The notes: generated from the sequence alone by a model not told the origin. 64,000 bases of DNA from Tissierella pigra (GCF_009695605.1 NZ_VUNQ01000008.1:38453-102452); one strand, 5' to 3'. Shown: positions 1 to 9,186, counted from the first letter of the stretch. Translations and numbers: made by a program.

Positions 1-406
1 AAACTATAATCAAGCCTAAAATATTCACTGGTAATTCAGCATTATATAAGATTGGAGCTGTTATTAGTATTATAGCAGTTACTATTATTGTATGTAATAT
101 AGTAGAAACAGTTGGTATAGCAAGCATTGATAATTTAGATACTCCATTGATTTTATAAGATCTAAAAATACCACTGTTTCTTGATGTTACCAAAATATTT
201 GGCATCCCTAAAACTGTACTGACCAATATGTTGAATATCATCATTGATGGTATTAAAATACTAATATACTGTGGATTTAGTTTTGGCATAATAGCTCCGA
301 TTACAAAATAAAATCCAAGGGGAAATATATAATTCATAAGTAGTAGCTCCTTGTCCCTTAAACCCGATTTTAAATTAAATAGAAAGTGTATTGAAAAGGC
401 TTTCAT
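1..406 (-). CDS. ABC-2 type transporter permease, 3' end cut by window edge
   Basis: About 135 N-terminal residues are visible, beginning MKAFSIHFLFNLKSGLRDKE and followed by hydrophobic segments near residues 25-45, 50-70 and 95-135. This matches the membrane subunit of ABC-2 (drug or lipid export) transporters, including the amphipathic N-terminus and the short charged loop TSRNSGIFRSYKING typical of that family. The start ATG overlaps the stop of the preceding ATPase gene as ATGA, and the ribosome-binding site AGGAGGG lies inside the ATPase 3' end, so the two are translationally coupled. The substrate cannot be inferred. The rest of the protein lies left of the window. Confidence 0.8.
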   Translation of the reverse strand, partial: MKAFSIHFLFNLKSGLRDKELLLMNYIFPLGFYFVIGAIMPKLNPQYISILIPSMMIFNILVSTVLGMPNILVTSRNSGIFRSYKINGVSKLSMLAIPTVSTILHTIIVTAIILITAPILYNAELPVNILGLIIV

Positions 407-1296
407 TGTATCCCTCCTATTGAAGTTATCTCTAAAAATCTTTCCTCTAGAGATGGTCTTTCTACTCTAAGATCGATTAAACTATCTCCTTTTTCTTCTA
501 TTACATTCATTAATTCCATTACCTTAGTACCAGGTTTATCAGAATAAAAAACATAATATTCATCAACAACTATATCTGTAAGGTCCACTAAGGAAGTTCC
601 CACTGTTCTGACTGAAATCTTAGTCTTCGATGAGCCAGAAGCTACTATCTTCTTAGGTGTATCTATAATCATGATTTTACCCTTCAATAAGATTGCGATT
701 CTATCAGCCATTTTCTCAGCCTCCGCCATATCATGGGTTGCTAGAACTATAGTAGTTCCTTGGCTCTTTAATTCTTTCATCAAAGTATGCAGTTCCACCC
801 TAGATTCTACGTCCAATGCAGCTGTAGGCTCATCTAAGATAAGTATCTGTGGATTGTGACATACTGCCAAGGCTATTAATAGTCTTTTCTGCTGACCTCC
901 AGACAACTGGCTATACTGAATATTCAATTTATCCCAAAGGTCCATTCTCTTTATCAAATCATATCTCGGCTGCACATTATGATAGGCTGAAAATAACTGC
1001 ATTGCTTCTTTTACAGTTATTGTTGATGGTAATCCCGATGATTGAAGCTGTACCCCTATTAAATTCTTTAATTCCTTAGAATTCTTTGACGGATCTATTC
1101 CCATAATATCAATTGTTCCGCCATCAGGAATTCGTAAACCTTCAAGACATTCTAGGGTACTTGTTTTCCCTGCTCCATTAGGTCCTAGTATCCCAAAAAT
1201 CTCCCCTTTATTTACTTCAAAGCTTATTCCATCTACAGCTATAAAATCTCCATAGGTTTTTGTAAAGTTACTTACTTTTATTGCTAGATTACTCAT
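403..1296 (-). CDS. ABC transporter ATP-binding protein (ABC-2 partner)
   Basis: A 297-residue nucleotide-binding subunit that powers the adjacent ABC-2 permease. Walker A GPNGAGKT is at residues 38-45, the signature LSGGQ at 131-135, Walker B ILILDEP at 151-157 and the switch histidine in ATHD at 188. The C-terminal ~80 residues form the extension usual in CcmA/DrrA-type ATPases. I chose the ATG at 1296 because GAGGGGGA sits seven bases upstream; a longer reading from 1350 has no such site. It lies 32 bp after the GNAT gene and overlaps the permease by four bases, so GNAT-ATPase-permease is probably one transcript. Substrate unknown; drug, peptide or lipid export are all possible. Confidence 0.92.
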   Translation of the reverse strand: MSNLAIKVSNFTKTYGDFIAVDGISFEVNKGEIFGILGPNGAGKTSTLECLEGLRIPDGGTIDIMGIDPSKNSKELKNLIGVQLQSSGLPSTITVKEAMQLFSAYHNVQPRYDLIKRMDLWDKLNIQYSQLSGGQQKRLLIALAVCHNPQILILDEPTAALDVESRVELHTLMKELKSQGTTIVLATHDMAEAEKMADRIAILLKGKIMIIDTPKKIVASGSSKTKISVRTVGTSLVDLTDIVVDEYYVFYSDKPGTKVMELMNVIEEKGDSLIDLRVERPSLEERFLEITSIGGIQ

Positions 1297-1328
1297 AATA
1301 TCCCCCTCTAATAGTATAAGTTTATATA

Positions 1329-2114
1329 TTACTTCCTCAAAACATGCCAAATATCATTTCCAGTAAATCCACAGCTTCTATATAATCTTTCTGGATTCGT
1401 TGTATTATCTACTTCCCCTGAAACTATAGTGAAATTAGCATAAGGTTCTAATCTTTTTAATAACTCTGTAACCAATACCTTGCCCAATTTCTTACCATGA
1501 TAAGATGGAAGTACTTGAATCCATTCCAAAGCGCCTTCCTTTATATTCATATCCAATTCGGCTATTCCAAGGGCAACAGGTTTTTCTGTTTTTTTCTCTA
1601 TTATCCATATCCATAAATCTTTACGAAATACAGCATGATTTATCCATTTAGTTACTTCATTGATATTTGGTTTTATATCATCATAGCAATTACATATTAA
1701 ATCTGAAACCATAGATACTTCTGTATTAATATCAACATCTCTAATATAGTAATCTTCTGGTATCTGAATATCTACAATATCTTTATTATTATGTATTAGT
1801 TTAAAATATGATTTTTTGCTCCTAAATTGTTTTTTTATACTCTCATTAATTTGAGACTCATGGACTATAATCATATTAAATAGTTGTAAATCTTCCTCAT
1901 CTATATTTATATGATTCCTATCTTTATTCCAGAATGTATATAACATATTATCATTCCAAAGTTTTAAACTTTTAAGCTCAGCTTTTTCCATAGTATAATC
2001 GCTATAAAAATTATTAATCTGTTCAAGTGTTTTCCACAAAGCAGTAGCTTGAATCCTGCATGGATTATGTACATAGGCTAAAGCTAATGCCTCTGAAAGT
2101 AATTGTATCTTCAT
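1329..2114 (-). CDS. GNAT family N-acetyltransferase
   Basis: A 261-residue protein with a C-terminal GNAT fold. The acetyl-CoA pyrophosphate-binding loop reads LPSYHGKKLGKVLVTELL, and the terminal strand and helix carry NPERLYRSCGF. The N-terminal ~120 residues have no motif I recognise, so this is a two-part GNAT longer than the ~150-180 residue norm. Start ATG at 2114 has AAGGAGGGGG just upstream; the longer frame adds only unconvincing residues. It is the promoter-proximal gene of a likely operon with the ABC transporter, which would fit a drug- or toxin-handling unit, but that is inference. Confidence 0.85.
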   Translation of the reverse strand: MKIQLLSEALALAYVHNPCRIQATALWKTLEQINNFYSDYTMEKAELKSLKLWNDNMLYTFWNKDRNHINIDEEDLQLFNMIIVHESQINESIKKQFRSKKSYFKLIHNNKDIVDIQIPEDYYIRDVDINTEVSMVSDLICNCYDDIKPNINEVTKWINHAVFRKDLWIWIIEKKTEKPVALGIAELDMNIKEGALEWIQVLPSYHGKKLGKVLVTELLKRLEPYANFTIVSGEVDNTTNPERLYRSCGFTGNDIWHVLRK

Positions 2115-2212
2115 TAAAAACCCCCTCCTTAATAAGCTGAAGCAACTGTTATATAAATTATACAATATTTAAACAATAATTGTTAGAAAATTTAATAAAA
2201 ACCATAAAAAAC

Positions 2213-2253
2213 AAATAACTATAAAATTTGATAATCAAATCTTATAGTTATTT
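2213..2253 (-). terminator. Hairpin ending the germinant-receptor operon
   Basis: An 18-bp stem with one mismatch (arms 2213-2230 and 2236-2253) and a five-base loop sits exactly at the stop codon of the last ger gene. It is AT-rich, so it is probably a modest terminator. Confidence 0.55.
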
Positions 2254-2467
2254 ACTCATATCCTAATCCTAATACGTCTCTGACAAATTTATCTAAGGCA
2301 AGCATAATACTTGGTAGTCTGTAGTCTAATACATACAAAGTTGATAAAATAAAGGCTACTATCATTAGAAATATAGTTACTTTAAGTTCTTTATTTTTAT
2401 TTGCTTTTATTAAATCTCCCAAATCCATTAATCCTACTATTGTAAATACTATTAATACATATACCAT
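2252..2467 (-). CDS. Small two-helix membrane protein, GerD-subunit-like
   Basis: A 71-residue protein with a hydrophobic segment at residues 1-14 and a second at about 31-48 (TIFLMIVAFILSTLYV), separated by a charged loop (KANKNKELK). Its start overlaps the GerB-like gene's stop by one base (TAATG), so it belongs to the ger operon. Small two-transmembrane D subunits encoded in ger operons are known from Bacillus, where they modulate germination; size, topology and position fit. No sequence motif proves it. It should act in the spore inner membrane with the receptor. Confidence 0.6.
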   Translation of the reverse strand: MVYVLIVFTIVGLMDLGDLIKANKNKELKVTIFLMIVAFILSTLYVLDYRLPSIMLALDKFVRDVLGLGYE

Positions 2468-3573
2468 TAAATCATCCCTTTTTTTAGTTTAGGCAACTTT
2501 CTAATTTTTGCAACTATGATTGTAATAAATGGTAATATGGTTTCAAACATAAACCATTGAAAAGGTGCTGTTTTGCTTGCTGAATTCATGTGTACTATTA
2601 TTGAAGGATATATACTAAAGGAATACATAATAATAATTATTCCTACACTTATAACTAAGGATTTAAAGGATTTTAAATTGAAAATATATGCAATACTCAT
2701 AACTGTAACATAGTATAGTATACAAATTTTAAAAAACATAAGCATAATCAAACTAACTGCAAACAGGACTTCTATCCTGCTTAATCCAGAATATATACTT
2801 ATGAGCCTAAGAGTTTCAAAGGGAGGCAAAGCGAATATCTTTATTGTATTCCCAAGTACTGCTGTATCCCTAATAACTATAGTTAATAGAGTCAATCCCC
2901 CTATTATAAAACCGTAAGTATAATATTTTCTTCTTTGCTTAGGTTCAATTTCTAAATTTGGATGAATCATTAAAAATACCATAACCTCACCAAAGGGAAT
3001 AGTTGATATAATATGAGCTCCTTGAATATATATCATTCTCGGTTGATTAAGCATAGGTAAAAAATTATCTATTTTCATTTGATTCATAGTTAGAAAACTT
3101 GTGGAAATAACTATGAATATTGCAATTAATGTGAAAAACATGCTGTATCTAGTTACAACCTCTATTCCATTTCTTACAGCCCAAGCACATAACAACATGA
3201 ATATTCCTAAAATAATTATGGCAGGAGTTTTTTGCATAGTTGTCTTATGTACAAAATCTCCTAAATCTTTTATATTTAAGGATGATAGTGTCATAAAAAA
3301 CCATAGATACACTATTGAAAATAATTTTCCTATAATAGGACCAAAAACTATATCGTTTACTTCTACTAAATTTTTATCTGGAAATATTTTCATAATATAT
3401 GTGTATATTAACAGAGAAGGTATTGAAACTATAAAACCTAATATTGTAACTATCCAGGAATCTTGTTTTGTAATGGATGTGAAAAAAGATGTCAATAGAG
3501 ATGAAGATTGTAAAAAGCAAGCCACTGTAAACATAAATTGAATCCCTGAAATTTTTCCTTTATCTATTTTCAT
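2467..3573 (-). CDS. Spore germination receptor subunit B (GerAB/GerKB-like transporter fold)
   Basis: A 368-residue integral membrane protein with about ten hydrophobic segments, of the amino-acid-permease-like GerB family. It carries the family's conserved stretch around residues 175-200 (QGAHIISTIPFGEVMVFLM) and proline-rich loops (ALPPFETLRLIS). In germinant receptors this subunit forms the ligand-sensing channel of the spore inner membrane together with A and C subunits. It directly abuts the stop of the GerC gene (TAAATG) and overlaps the small downstream gene, which is strong evidence of one operon. The start is fixed by the junction. The germinant cannot be predicted from sequence. 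Confidence 0.93.
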   Translation of the reverse strand: MKIDKGKISGIQFMFTVACFLQSSSLLTSFFTSITKQDSWIVTILGFIVSIPSLLIYTYIMKIFPDKNLVEVNDIVFGPIIGKLFSIVYLWFFMTLSSLNIKDLGDFVHKTTMQKTPAIIILGIFMLLCAWAVRNGIEVVTRYSMFFTLIAIFIVISTSFLTMNQMKIDNFLPMLNQPRMIYIQGAHIISTIPFGEVMVFLMIHPNLEIEPKQRRKYYTYGFIIGGLTLLTIVIRDTAVLGNTIKIFALPPFETLRLISIYSGLSRIEVLFAVSLIMLMFFKICILYYVTVMSIAYIFNLKSFKSLVISVGIIIIMYSFSIYPSIIVHMNSASKTAPFQWFMFETILPFITIIVAKIRKLPKLKKGMI

Positions 3574-4746
3574 TTAATTTTCCTCTTTCATATTTAAAGA
3601 ATTTACAATTTTACCAGTATCAATTAAATTTAATTCTATTTTAGTAGATAATTCAACTTCTTGATACATATCGTTCCAATTATTTTTTATTTCCTCCCAT
3701 TGTTTAGGAAACTTCTTATGGAACTCTTCACCAAATCTTAAAAAATCTGCATTCAATTCTTTACTCTTGTTGAAGCAGGTTTGTATTTCTCTATTTATAA
3801 CTTTTTTGCCTTCTTCTAATAATGTATCTGTTACTGCTTTAACTGTCATATTATCAAATCCCTGTATCTCAGAAATTACAATATCTCCAATAATTTCCAA
3901 TGATATTATCAGCTTATTTTCATTATTAATTTCTGGTTCTAGATTATATTTAATATTACTTATATTTAAATTTGAAAACCCCTCTTCTATATCAATCTCT
4001 ATAAAAGTGGTTTTAAATTTATCCATAATCCAAGTATATCCCCTAGTTTCAATTTCATTTAACTGTCCAATAAGTCCTCCATCATTAAAAATAGCCAGTC
4101 CTGATAAAAGTAATCTTAACTCTTTTTCGTGCTCCTCTAATCTTACAATTGGGATTGTAGGTGCTGTAGTTTCTTCTATTATCATAGAAACTAGATCCAG
4201 TACTCTTACTGAGTAAGACTCACTATATCTATTAGTGGCATCAACCATCCTAGTAATTCCTGAAGAAAACGCACTATCCTGCTCCATACTATTATGAAGA
4301 ATATCCTTAGCTTTACCTTCTGCAACAAAAACTAATGTTTCCATACGCATATCCTGCTGTCTAAGAAAGGCATCTATATAAGGTTTAATTCCTTTTTCAG
4401 CTTGTTCTTTTCCAAATATAACTGCCTGATTATGATGCATAAACAAATCCCTAGTAACTTGTTTCTGAAGTTTTTCTATGGCAGATAATATTCCCTTTGC
4501 TTCTGTCTCTAAAATGATTGAACTATCATTAGTATTTGCCCCTTCCAAAGGGGAAGTGTTATGTTGACTTACCCTCTCTATTTGTAATATAAATTCAATT
4601 TTATCCTCATCCTCTGTTGCATCTATACCAACACCAGTTACTATTGAAATAGTATCCAACTCCTTATTATCCCAACATCCTGTTAAAATAAAAGTAATTG
4701 GTATAATTACAATAATTTTAAATAATATCAGCTTTTTAATTACCAT
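3574..4746 (-). CDS. Spore germination lipoprotein GerAC/GerKC family
   Basis: A 390-residue lipoprotein. A signal peptide of ~23 residues ends in the lipobox ILTGC, with Cys24 the lipidation site, followed by WDNKELD, the usual start of mature GerC proteins. The conserved phrase SIVTGVGIDATED and the C-terminal amphipathic region fit the three-domain GerC fold. GerC is the lipid-anchored outer subunit of the germinant receptor and requires diacylglyceryl transfer. The gene lies 26 bp after gerA and 0 bp before the B-subunit gene. The A-C-B order matches gerK-type operons of clostridia. Confidence 0.94.
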   Translation of the reverse strand: MVIKKLILFKIIVIIPITFILTGCWDNKELDTISIVTGVGIDATEDEDKIEFILQIERVSQHNTSPLEGANTNDSSIILETEAKGILSAIEKLQKQVTRDLFMHHNQAVIFGKEQAEKGIKPYIDAFLRQQDMRMETLVFVAEGKAKDILHNSMEQDSAFSSGITRMVDATNRYSESYSVRVLDLVSMIIEETTAPTIPIVRLEEHEKELRLLLSGLAIFNDGGLIGQLNEIETRGYTWIMDKFKTTFIEIDIEEGFSNLNISNIKYNLEPEINNENKLIISLEIIGDIVISEIQGFDNMTVKAVTDTLLEEGKKVINREIQTCFNKSKELNADFLRFGEEFHKKFPKQWEEIKNNWNDMYQEVELSTKIELNLIDTGKIVNSLNMKEEN

Positions 4747-4772
4747 ATATTTACCTCTATTTTTCTATATTA

Positions 4773-6341
4773 TTATTTTTTTCCATTTGGAGGAATAAAA
4801 GTCTTTTTCCTTTTTTCATCTATATAAGATAATCCTTTTGGTCTATCTTCCATAACCCATAGGGGTAATCTGACAAAGCTGTCTTGCTGATCCCTTGAAA
4901 ACTTTACAGAGGCAAAATATGGTATACCAAAAGGCTCTAATATGGCTAAATGTATAAGCACACCTAAAAATCCTACAGATAATCCAAATCCACCTAATGC
5001 AGACGCTAGAAACATCATAATTATCCTAAGTATAGAAATAGAATCTCCTTGATCTGGTATTATAAATTCAGATACAGCACCTATTGCAACTGTTATTACC
5101 ATAGGTGCTCCTACTATTCCAGCAGAAACTGCTGCATCTCCCATGATTAAAGCACCTACTATACTAATTGCTTGACCTACAGGACGTGGTAGTCGGAGTC
5201 CTGCTTCTCTTAATATTTCAAATGATATAACCATTATTAGTGCCTCTATTATAGCAGGGAATGGAGTTGCCTCTCTGGCTTTTGCTACTGTAAACAAAAG
5301 AGTCGTTGGAATCAATTCTTGATGAAAAGTTGTTAATGCAATAAAACCTGGAACTGCATATATTGCAATAAAATATGCAAAAAATCTCATTAGTCTAATA
5401 AGAGAGGCGTATATTGGCCTTACATAATAGTCCTCTGCACTTTGAAAACTTTCCACAAATAACATGGGAACCGTTAATACAAAAGGACTTCCATCTACTA
5501 CAACTGCAATACGTCCCTCAAGTATTTTTGCGGCAATAACATCAGGTTTTTCACTATATCCTATTGTAGGAAATATAGAAAAGGGATAATCTTCAATATA
5601 TTGTTCTATATAACCGGAGTCCATTATAGAGTCTACATCTATTGCTCTTAACCTGTTTCTTAAAGTTTGCAACACTTCTGGTTTTGCTACTCCTTCTATA
5701 TATGCAATACATATATTAGTATATGTTTTTCTTCCAATTATCATATTTTCCATTTTAAGTTTAGGACTCTTAATTCTCCTTCTTATAAGAGAGGTATTTG
5801 TTCTAAAGTCTTCCGTAAATCCTTCTCTTGGACCTCTGACTACAGACTCTGTCTGTGGTTCTGTTACACTTCTTTTCTCCCAGCCTTTTGTACTAATAAC
5901 TAGTCCTGTAGAAAGTCCATCTACTAATAATATAGTATTTCCAGAAAGACATCCTTCAAATAAATTTGAATATATACTACTTTCTGTAATATCCCCTAAA
6001 CAAATAATAGATTTCTTCAAATTCATCATGGTAAAGTTCTCTATTGCATTTTCTTCAAAATTCTTATTTAATATAATAGGTTTTAATATGCTCTCTGTAA
6101 TCTCTAGATTATCTACAAGTCCATCAATATATATAAGCACTCCGCTGAATTCACAGTTGCTGCCAAATATAAACTCATGTATTTTTATATCATTGCTATC
6201 ACCTAAGATTAGTCTAAAAAACTCTATATTTTCAGCTAAACTCATGGATATATCTTTTTCTAAATAATCTGCATCGTGGTGTTCTTCTTTATTATAATGT
6301 TGCCACAATACAATCTTCTTCATAATATAACTAAACAGCAT
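4773..6341 (-). CDS. Spore germination receptor subunit A (GerAA/GerKA family)
   Basis: A 522-residue protein: a soluble N-terminal domain of ~290 residues, then about five membrane segments (residues ~310-480) including the family landmarks REATPFPAIIEALIMVISFE and RLPRPVGQAISIVGALIMGD, and a short cytosolic tail with PLWVMEDRPKG. This is the large subunit of the germinant receptor complex. It is the first gene of the A-C-B-(D) operon. The start at 6341 has only a weak AAAGGCG upstream; the next ATG (6323) has none, so 6341 is preferred. Expression in other sporeformers is in the forespore under sigma-G. Confidence 0.94.
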   Translation of the reverse strand: MLFSYIMKKIVLWQHYNKEEHHDADYLEKDISMSLAENIEFFRLILGDSNDIKIHEFIFGSNCEFSGVLIYIDGLVDNLEITESILKPIILNKNFEENAIENFTMMNLKKSIICLGDITESSIYSNLFEGCLSGNTILLVDGLSTGLVISTKGWEKRSVTEPQTESVVRGPREGFTEDFRTNTSLIRRRIKSPKLKMENMIIGRKTYTNICIAYIEGVAKPEVLQTLRNRLRAIDVDSIMDSGYIEQYIEDYPFSIFPTIGYSEKPDVIAAKILEGRIAVVVDGSPFVLTVPMLFVESFQSAEDYYVRPIYASLIRLMRFFAYFIAIYAVPGFIALTTFHQELIPTTLLFTVAKAREATPFPAIIEALIMVISFEILREAGLRLPRPVGQAISIVGALIMGDAAVSAGIVGAPMVITVAIGAVSEFIIPDQGDSISILRIIMMFLASALGGFGLSVGFLGVLIHLAILEPFGIPYFASVKFSRDQQDSFVRLPLWVMEDRPKGLSYIDEKRKKTFIPPNGKK

Positions 6342-6376
6342 TCATAACAACGCCTTTCCATTATGTTATAAACAAT

Positions 6377-6404
6377 TATTAACAGTTTCTTTTTACATTA
6401 TTCA
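6377..6404 (-). promoter_or_regulatory. Possible forespore (sigma-G-like) promoter of the ger operon
   Basis: TGAATA (6404-6399) and GTTAATA (6383-6377) lie 15 bases apart, ~40 bp before the gerA start. The -35 fits the sigma-G/F type, the -10 only partly, and the spacing is short. The known sigma-G dependence of ger operons is the main support. Confidence 0.3.
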
Positions 6405-6413
6405 ACAAATAAC

Positions 6414-6441
6414 AAAATAGATGGCAATTGCCATCTATTTT
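6414..6441 (-). terminator. Perfect 28-bp palindrome terminator
   Basis: A perfect inverted repeat (two 14-base arms, GATGGCAA core) begins 13 bp after the stop of the acetyltransferase gene, with T-rich sequence following on the minus strand. It separates the acetyltransferase run from the ger operon. Confidence 0.8.
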
Positions 6442-6454
6442 ACTCCTAAGTATT

Positions 6455-6973
6455 CTATGTCCTTAATCTCAAAACATAAGAATATCCATCTTCAGTTTCT
6501 TTATATTTTTTAAATCCTGCCTTTTCAAAAGTCTTCTGTGAGCTTATATTATAGGAATATATTTCATTGACATATATCTTATCAAACATAAGTAGTTCTG
6601 CTCGCTGTATTAATGCTCTAATGACTTTATATCCTATTCCCTTGCCACGATAATCTTTATGTCCTATTACTATGGGCATATCCTCTTTCCAAAATGTTAC
6701 ATCTCCTATTGGAATATATTTGTTTTCTTCCTTAATTTCAATAAAGTATAGTTCTCCCTTATTATTTAAATAATCATACATTCTTTTAAGTTTATCAATA
6801 GTATATAATTCAGCATCTTTCCCATCAACTAGTTCTACTGTTTCCTTATCCCTATACCAATCTAGAGCAAAATTAAATTTACCATCAAATTTTCTTAAGC
6901 GTAAATTCCTATCTATATTGATAAATTCAGGTTGATGAGTATCCTGATTATTGGATATTTCCAATATTATCAT
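6455..6973 (-). CDS. GNAT family N-acetyltransferase
   Basis: A 172-residue GNAT of the RimI/AAC type. The acetyl-CoA loop reads GHKDYRGKGIGYKVIRALI around residues 103-121, followed by NISSQKTFEKAGFKKY, the usual C-terminal signature. An internal phrase, IPIGDVTFWKEDMPI, resembles aminoglycoside 6'-acetyltransferase-like proteins, but substrate specificity is not readable. The ATG at 6973 has AAGGGAA very close; an in-frame TTG nine bases on is an alternative. It is last in a run of minus-strand enzyme genes and is followed by a strong terminator. Confidence 0.85.
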   Translation of the reverse strand: MIILEISNNQDTHQPEFINIDRNLRLRKFDGKFNFALDWYRDKETVELVDGKDAELYTIDKLKRMYDYLNNKGELYFIEIKEENKYIPIGDVTFWKEDMPIVIGHKDYRGKGIGYKVIRALIQRAELLMFDKIYVNEIYSYNISSQKTFEKAGFKKYKETEDGYSYVLRLRT

Positions 6974-6993
6974 TTCCCTTCATAGTTTCTATA

Positions 6994-7533
6994 TCATTTC
7001 CATTCTCGTTTAAGTATTCCATAAACCAAAGAATTTACATAACCATCGCACAGCAACTCTCCATCTCGAATTATACCTTCTTTAGTAAATCCTAATCTCT
7101 CTGGAATAGCTCCACTTTTAAAATTATCTTCTGCACATCTAATTTCTACTCTATTTAATTCCAAAGTATTGAAGGCATAATCAACAAATACTCTACATGC
7201 CTTTGTCATTATTCCTTTACCTACAAATCTTTCGTTTAACCAATAACCAATACTTATTCCTTTTATACTTGGATTTATATTATGAAAACCTATAACTCCC
7301 GCGAATTCTCCTTTGTACCAAATTCCAGCATCAAATCCCTTATTTTCAGCATATTGCCTTTTGCTGTTATCTATAAATGCTCTTGTATCAATTGCAGATT
7401 TTGTAGTATCAACCCATGGTAAATACTTCCTTAAATGTTTTCTACTAGAATCTATTGATTTGAATATTTCCTCAGCATATTGCACATTAACTAATCTTAA
7501 TTCTATATCATTATCAATTATATGTTTAAACAT
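6994..7533 (-). CDS. GNAT N-acetyltransferase, RimL / ribosomal-protein-serine type
   Basis: A 179-residue GNAT. It starts with the RimL-like phrase IELRLVNVQYAEEIF and has WVDTTKSAIDTRAFI, GIWYKGEFAGVIGFHNI, GYWLNERFVGKGIMTKA (acetyl-CoA site, ~110-127) and GAIPERLGFTKEGIIRDGE near the C-terminus. This pattern is typical of YdaF/RimL-like acetyltransferases acting on protein N-termini or small amines. GGAGAG precedes the ATG. It is 20 bp upstream of the next GNAT and 41 bp after the kinase gene, so a short operon is plausible. Confidence 0.88.
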   Translation of the reverse strand: MFKHIIDNDIELRLVNVQYAEEIFKSIDSSRKHLRKYLPWVDTTKSAIDTRAFIDNSKRQYAENKGFDAGIWYKGEFAGVIGFHNINPSIKGISIGYWLNERFVGKGIMTKACRVFVDYAFNTLELNRVEIRCAEDNFKSGAIPERLGFTKEGIIRDGELLCDGYVNSLVYGILKREWK

Positions 7534-7574
7534 TGATTATCTCTCCATTTCTTTCACTCAAATTCTAATATTTA

Positions 7575-8135
7575 TTATAGCTTAAATCTTTCTTTAATCA
7601 TTTCTGCTACTTCCAATGGCTCTAATGCTGTATTATTTATTCTAATATAGTTTTCATTTTTAATCTCACCATCTATTGAATTTAATCTATATTTCTTCAT
7701 AGAACTTATTAACTCATTTTCTGAAAACTCCAGATTTCTCTTAGTAGGTTTATGCTCTAATCTAAGAGGACTCTTGTTACGTTCCAATCTTTCCTCTAAT
7801 TCTGCTTCAAGCTCTACAAAATAAATCTCTCCGCCTTTTGACTTAAATATATTACAAACACTATCTACATAATCCCAATCTTCCTGCATATTAAAGGCCC
7901 ATACATAAGTGAATATTAATCCTTTTAAGTCACTTTTTGCTACCTCTTCAAATATTTCTTGACGGAATAAACTAACTAATCTTTTTCCCTCCTTTGAACC
8001 ATAACTAAAAAAATTAGATACCAGTTCAATGGTCATATGATTATGAAAAAGCTTTAGTCCAGTTATTTCTGCTAACTCCTGTCCAACAGTCATTTTACCA
8101 ACTGCCTGTGGTCCAAATACTATAACCAATTTCAT
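7575..8135 (-). CDS. P-loop kinase-like ATPase (shikimate/nucleoside-kinase-like)
   Basis: A 186-residue single-domain P-loop protein. The N-terminal strand and Walker A, IVFGPQAVGKMT (residues 4-15), are followed by a helix and the phrase KLFHNHMTIELV. A later strand, EIYFVELEAELEERLERNK, is the LID-like arginine-rich region of small-molecule kinases. Proteins with this layout are usually annotated as shikimate kinase-like or AAA family, but the real acceptor is unknown. AGGTGGGTGA precedes the ATG. No aromatic-pathway genes lie nearby, which argues against a true AroK. Confidence 0.7.
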   Translation of the reverse strand: MKLVIVFGPQAVGKMTVGQELAEITGLKLFHNHMTIELVSNFFSYGSKEGKRLVSLFRQEIFEEVAKSDLKGLIFTYVWAFNMQEDWDYVDSVCNIFKSKGGEIYFVELEAELEERLERNKSPLRLEHKPTKRNLEFSENELISSMKKYRLNSIDGEIKNENYIRINNTALEPLEVAEMIKERFKL

Positions 8136-8175
8136 TTACTATCACCCACCTATTTTGCTTAAATAATATTTTATT

Positions 8176-9027
8176 CTATCTTTTAACTTTATTCATATCA
8201 GCAAAACAATTAATAAAGAAAATTTCATTTTCAGAAGGTTCTCTGTTAAATTTATCAATGAATTTCTTTATTCCATCTTCATTAGATTTGTTATTTCCCA
8301 CTATTTCACTAGCCACTCTTAAATCATTCCAAAAATCAGTGATTTCTTTTCTATCACATAGGGACTCATGAGATGCTATATAATACTCTACACCATTATA
8401 TCCCTCTATAAGGTCTATCATATTAAATAATTTGTCTTTATCATATCCATATAAACTATCATATCTTCTACCATATATGGAGTCTCCTAAAAACATGGTT
8501 TTCTCTTCTGGAATATATATCATAGTAGAGTCATCTGTATGAGGCCCTCCTATTGCTTTAATAATACAATTCACTCCACCTAAATCAAGCTCTAAACTGT
8601 CCTTATAGGTAATATCAATTTCCCCTATTTCAATGTCTTCTCTATCCTCAATTTCTTTTTTTATACATTCAACAGAAAACTTAGATAATATTCCATTTTC
8701 AATATGCTCTTCCAAGGACTCATCGTCCCACTTTAAATCTCTCATTTTATCAATTTCTTCTTTTGTATTCTCATGTGCAATAGTTATTAAATTCATCTCT
8801 TTTATTCCTAACACATGATCCCAATGATGATGAGTTAAAACTAAATACTTAATAGGTGCTATATCAACTTGTTCCAGTTCTTTCAAAAATTCCTTTGCAT
8901 GATTTGGAGAATTTCCAGAATCAATAATCATACTATATTTTTTACCTGATATTACCCCTAATATAGGTCTATCAGTTTCATCTTTATGTTCCATATAAAA
9001 GATTTTATCAGACAGTTTATGTAACAT
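8176..9027 (-). CDS. MBL-fold metallo-hydrolase
   Basis: A 283-residue metallo-beta-lactamase-fold hydrolase. The metal-binding motif HHHWDH is at about residues 66-71 (LVLTHHHWDHVLG), a second ligand region is GGPHTDDSTMIYIPEEKTMFLGDS around 160-182, and the last histidine is ASHES near 218. The enzyme should bind two metal ions. The substrate is not evident; the family includes lactonases, thioesterases and glyoxalase II relatives, and nothing marks it as a beta-lactamase. AAGGGGG precedes the ATG. It lies in the run of small single enzymes between 6.4 and 14 kb. Confidence 0.88.
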   Translation of the reverse strand: MLHKLSDKIFYMEHKDETDRPILGVISGKKYSMIIDSGNSPNHAKEFLKELEQVDIAPIKYLVLTHHHWDHVLGIKEMNLITIAHENTKEEIDKMRDLKWDDESLEEHIENGILSKFSVECIKKEIEDREDIEIGEIDITYKDSLELDLGGVNCIIKAIGGPHTDDSTMIYIPEEKTMFLGDSIYGRRYDSLYGYDKDKLFNMIDLIEGYNGVEYYIASHESLCDRKEITDFWNDLRVASEIVGNNKSNEDGIKKFIDKFNREPSENEIFFINCFADMNKVKR

Positions 9028-9186
9028 AAATTAACCCCCTTTATTATAAATTCTTTCTATTCTTTATTCGTCTACTACTACCTAACAGATAAGCTATATA
9101 CAATTTCATCATCAATAATTCTATCAGTATCTTCAAATCCAGTTATCCTGGTTTATCTCTCTAAAGCCTATATACATATATATTCC

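Noticed and set aside
3101..3541. Plus-strand frames inside the ger genes
   Set aside because: Complement of long, well-supported genes; no ribosome sites.
7575..8135. True shikimate kinase (aroK)
   Set aside because: The P-loop fits, but no aromatic-pathway genes are near and the acceptor-site residues are not evident.
8176..9027. Beta-lactamase
   Set aside because: The MBL motif alone is not enough; no signal peptide and the rest resembles general MBL hydrolases.
9078..9148. Short minus-strand frame ending TGFEDTDRIIDDEIVYSLSV
   Set aside because: Only ~23 codons before a stop, no start; looks like a protein tail but cannot be assigned.
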